From assembly GCF_002504165.1 (NCBI RefSeq), contig NZ_CP021404.1, positions 868,001 through 932,000 of the forward strand: a stretch of 64,000 nucleotides of DNA, given 5' to 3'. Below are positions 62,610 to 64,000 of the stretch, in pieces. The stretch comes from Pacificitalea manganoxidans (GTDB lineage Bacteria > Pseudomonadota > Alphaproteobacteria > Rhodobacterales > Rhodobacteraceae). The stretch's first letter is position 1. Each line of letters begins with the position of its first letter. The position numbers and the translations under genes are program-made. Under the pieces are notes generated by a model. That model saw nothing but the letters and a program-made list of their open reading frames with translations. It had not been told where the DNA came from and did not search any database.

Positions 62610-63221
62610 ATGACCGCCCGCAATGACGAACCCGACGTGGCGGAGCTGACCTCGATCGCGGCGGTGCTCGACCGGGTGGATGCCGCCGCCGAGGCGGAGG
62701 AGCTTAGCTTCCGCGACGTGGTGGAAGCGGTGGGGGAGGCGTCCTTTGTGCCGGTGCTGATGGCGCCTGCGCTGGCCGTCGTCACGCCGCTGAGCGGCAT
62801 CCCCCTGTTTTCCAGCTTCTGCGGGCTGATCATCGTGCTGGTGTCGGTGCAGATGGTGCTGGACCGCGACCACCTGTGGCTGCCGGGCTGGATCATGCGC
62901 CGCCGCTTTCCCGGTCACCGGGTGCGGCAGGCGACGGGGCGCATTCGCGGCTTTACCGATTATATCGACCGGCACGCCCGCAACCGGCTGGAATTCCTGC
63001 AACACCGCCCGTTTCCACAGATCACCGAAGTCGTCTGCATGTTCTGCGGTCTGGCGATGCCGTTTCTGGAACTGGTGCCGTTCACCTCGTCGCTGCTGGG
63101 GCTGGCGGTGACGCTGTTGTCACTGGCACTGCTGGTGCGCGACGGCTTGCTGGTGCTGTTCGGGTTGGCGGCGGTGGCCGGGGCGGTGGGGCTGCTGAGC
63201 TATCTGGTGCTGCTGGCGTAA
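62610..63221 (+). CDS. exoD: Exopolysaccharide synthesis protein ExoD
   Basis: 203 residues. A cytoplasmic helical N-terminus precedes about four membrane helices. Family blocks are FRDVVEAVGEASFVPVLMAPALAVVTPLSGIPLFSSFCGLIIVLVSVQM and LPFLELVPFTSSLLGLAVTLLSLALLVRDGLLVL. ExoD affects exopolysaccharide production and alkaline tolerance in rhizobia; the molecular role is unclear. It is 42 bases after nusB, possibly in the same transcript. Confidence 0.9.
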   Translation: MTARNDEPDVAELTSIAAVLDRVDAAAEAEELSFRDVVEAVGEASFVPVLMAPALAVVTPLSGIPLFSSFCGLIIVLVSVQMVLDRDHLWLPGWIMRRRFPGHRVRQATGRIRGFTDYIDRHARNRLEFLQHRPFPQITEVVCMFCGLAMPFLELVPFTSSLLGLAVTLLSLALLVRDGLLVLFGLAAVAGAVGLLSYLVLLA

Positions 63222-63340
63222 CCATGCGCCGCGGCGGGCGGCGGGGTCGGCGCGCCGTGGGCCTCGGCCACCTCGCGCAGCAAAAGCAGCGCCAGTATCG
63301 GAACGAAGAGTTTGCGGAGCAGCCGCAGCAGCGTGAACAT
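63200..63340 (-). CDS. Possible small membrane protein (46 aa)
   Basis: 46 residues: a basic N-terminus (MFTLLRLLRKLF), one hydrophobic helix (VPILALLLLREVAEA) and a short Pro/Ala-rich polar tail. A purine-rich AGAAGAAAGA lies just upstream of the ATG. It overlaps the 3' end of exoD by 22 bases on the opposite strand. No homology could be recognised, so it could be spurious. The rest of 63222-63563 shows nothing beyond the psuG ribosome site. Confidence 0.4.
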   Translation of the reverse strand: MFTLLRLLRKLFVPILALLLLREVAEAHGAPTPPPAAAHGYASSTR

Positions 63341-63563
63341 GCAGGTCTTTCTTCTACGCGGATCCTGAACCAGCCACCGGGACCGGAGATCCGCAAGCCG
63401 ACGCCTCGCAGGGAAATCCGGCAGGGTCATGACGCCGCCGTGGCAAGGCCGGGATAAGGATGGAAATTTTCCGTGGCGTTGCTGATTGATCTGAACTCGT
63501 TTGTGGGGATATGACCCCGTGACCTCACCCCACACCCGCGCGACACGCAATAAGGAGCCTGCC

Positions 63564-64000
63564 ATGAGCCGTCATCCCGATCTGGACCTGACCCCCGAGG
63601 TCGCCCGCGCGCTTGAGGCGGGCCAGCCCGTCGTCGCATTGGAAACCGCGATCGTCACCCACGGCATGCCCCGTCCGGTCAATCTGGAGACCGCGCAGGC
63701 GGTCGAAGCCGAGATCCGCGCCCAAGGGGCTGTGCCCGCGACCATCGCGGTAATTGACGGACGGCTGCGCGCGGGCGTGACAGCGGAGGAGTTGGAGATG
63801 CTCGCCGCGATCCCCGAGGGGGTGCAGAAGGCCTCGCGCAAGGATCTGCCCGCGATCATCGCCAAGCGCGCCACCGCTGGCACCACCGTGGCCGCGACCA
63901 TGTTCATCGCGGATCTGGCAGGCATCCCCATCTTTGCAACCGGCGGCATCGGCGGCGTGCATCGCGGGGCCGAAACGACGGGCGACGTGTCCGCCGATCT
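63564..64000 (+). CDS. psuG: Pseudouridine-5'-phosphate glycosidase, 5' part
   Basis: The first 145 residues; the gene continues past the window. It splits pseudouridine 5'-phosphate to uracil and ribose 5-phosphate. Diagnostic segments are VVALETAIVTHGMPRPVNLETA, GAVPATIAVIDGRLRAGVT, KASRKDLPAIIAKRATAGTTVAATMFIA and FATGGIGGVHRGAETTGDVSADL. AAGGAG lies 6 bases before the ATG. Confidence 0.95.
   Translation, partial: MSRHPDLDLTPEVARALEAGQPVVALETAIVTHGMPRPVNLETAQAVEAEIRAQGAVPATIAVIDGRLRAGVTAEELEMLAAIPEGVQKASRKDLPAIIAKRATAGTTVAATMFIADLAGIPIFATGGIGGVHRGAETTGDVSAD

Overview
The window is high-GC, gene-dense chromosomal DNA from an alphaproteobacterium. It is most likely a marine or haloalkaline-tolerant member of the Rhodobacteraceae/Roseobacter group. 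Supporting signs are a Rhodobacter-type polyol (smo/mtl) operon, a seven-subunit-type Mrp antiporter with fused A and B subunits, a rib-nusB operon with a degenerate RibBA, hom next to glpX, a class II fructose bisphosphatase, a TRAP transporter operon and several family-typical DUF proteins (DUF4893, DUF2237, DUF1178). No rRNA, tRNA, CRISPR array, prophage or intact insertion sequence was seen.

Layout. 1-7.5 kb: the 3' end of trpB, a DUF4893 protein, two secreted PepSY-like proteins with extreme aspartate tails next to a membrane-anchored LuxR-type regulator, then DUF2237, DUF1178, a Nudix protein, the Kdo transferase WaaA and a TauE/SafE exporter. 7.6-11.2 kb: a pirin gene coupled to modABC (molybdate uptake). 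11.3-20.7 kb: a polyol catabolic operon with a SorC-type regulator, an ABC transporter, mannitol dehydrogenase, a HAD phosphatase and an FGGY pentulose kinase; the sorbitol dehydrogenase gene usual for the Rhodobacter version is missing. 20.8-26.9 kb: the mrpA(B)CDEFG cation/proton antiporter. 27-31 kb: an AI-2E family exporter, then a MarR regulator divergent from a DHA2 drug exporter, sharing a symmetric operator. 31.1-33.9 kb: an aldehyde dehydrogenase and FAD oxidase pair resembling the amaB/amaA pipecolate-lysine route. 34-38.7 kb: a MORN-repeat protein, NAD synthetase, an unrecognised protein with a CNF1/BLF1-like LSGC...H signature, and a zincin. 38.8-43.6 kb: gltX, a structured repeat block, glpX, hom and a small lipoprotein.

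43.8-50.3 kb is one minus-strand operon: isochorismatase-type hydrolase, amidohydrolase, type II haloacid dehalogenase, TRAP DctP-DctQ-DctM and a TetR regulator. It looks like an uptake-and-hydrolysis pathway for an unknown organic acid or amide. 50.6-53.8 kb: a second pirin, a membrane protein of unknown function and NAD-type glutamate dehydrogenase. 54.1-58.9 kb: capsule genes kpsS, a Wza/KpsD-type export lipoprotein and kpsC, without their ABC transporter. 59.1-62.6 kb: the riboflavin operon ending in nusB. 62.6-64 kb: exoD, a small membrane ORF and the 5' part of psuG.

The points most worth following up are the possible CNF/BLF-type deamidase at 37473-38210, the roughly 150/209-bp hairpin repeat family found between convergent genes (three copies near 40.2-40.7 kb and one at 53.9 kb), the acidic PepSY pair with its membrane regulator, and the uncharacterised TRAP/hydrolase operon.
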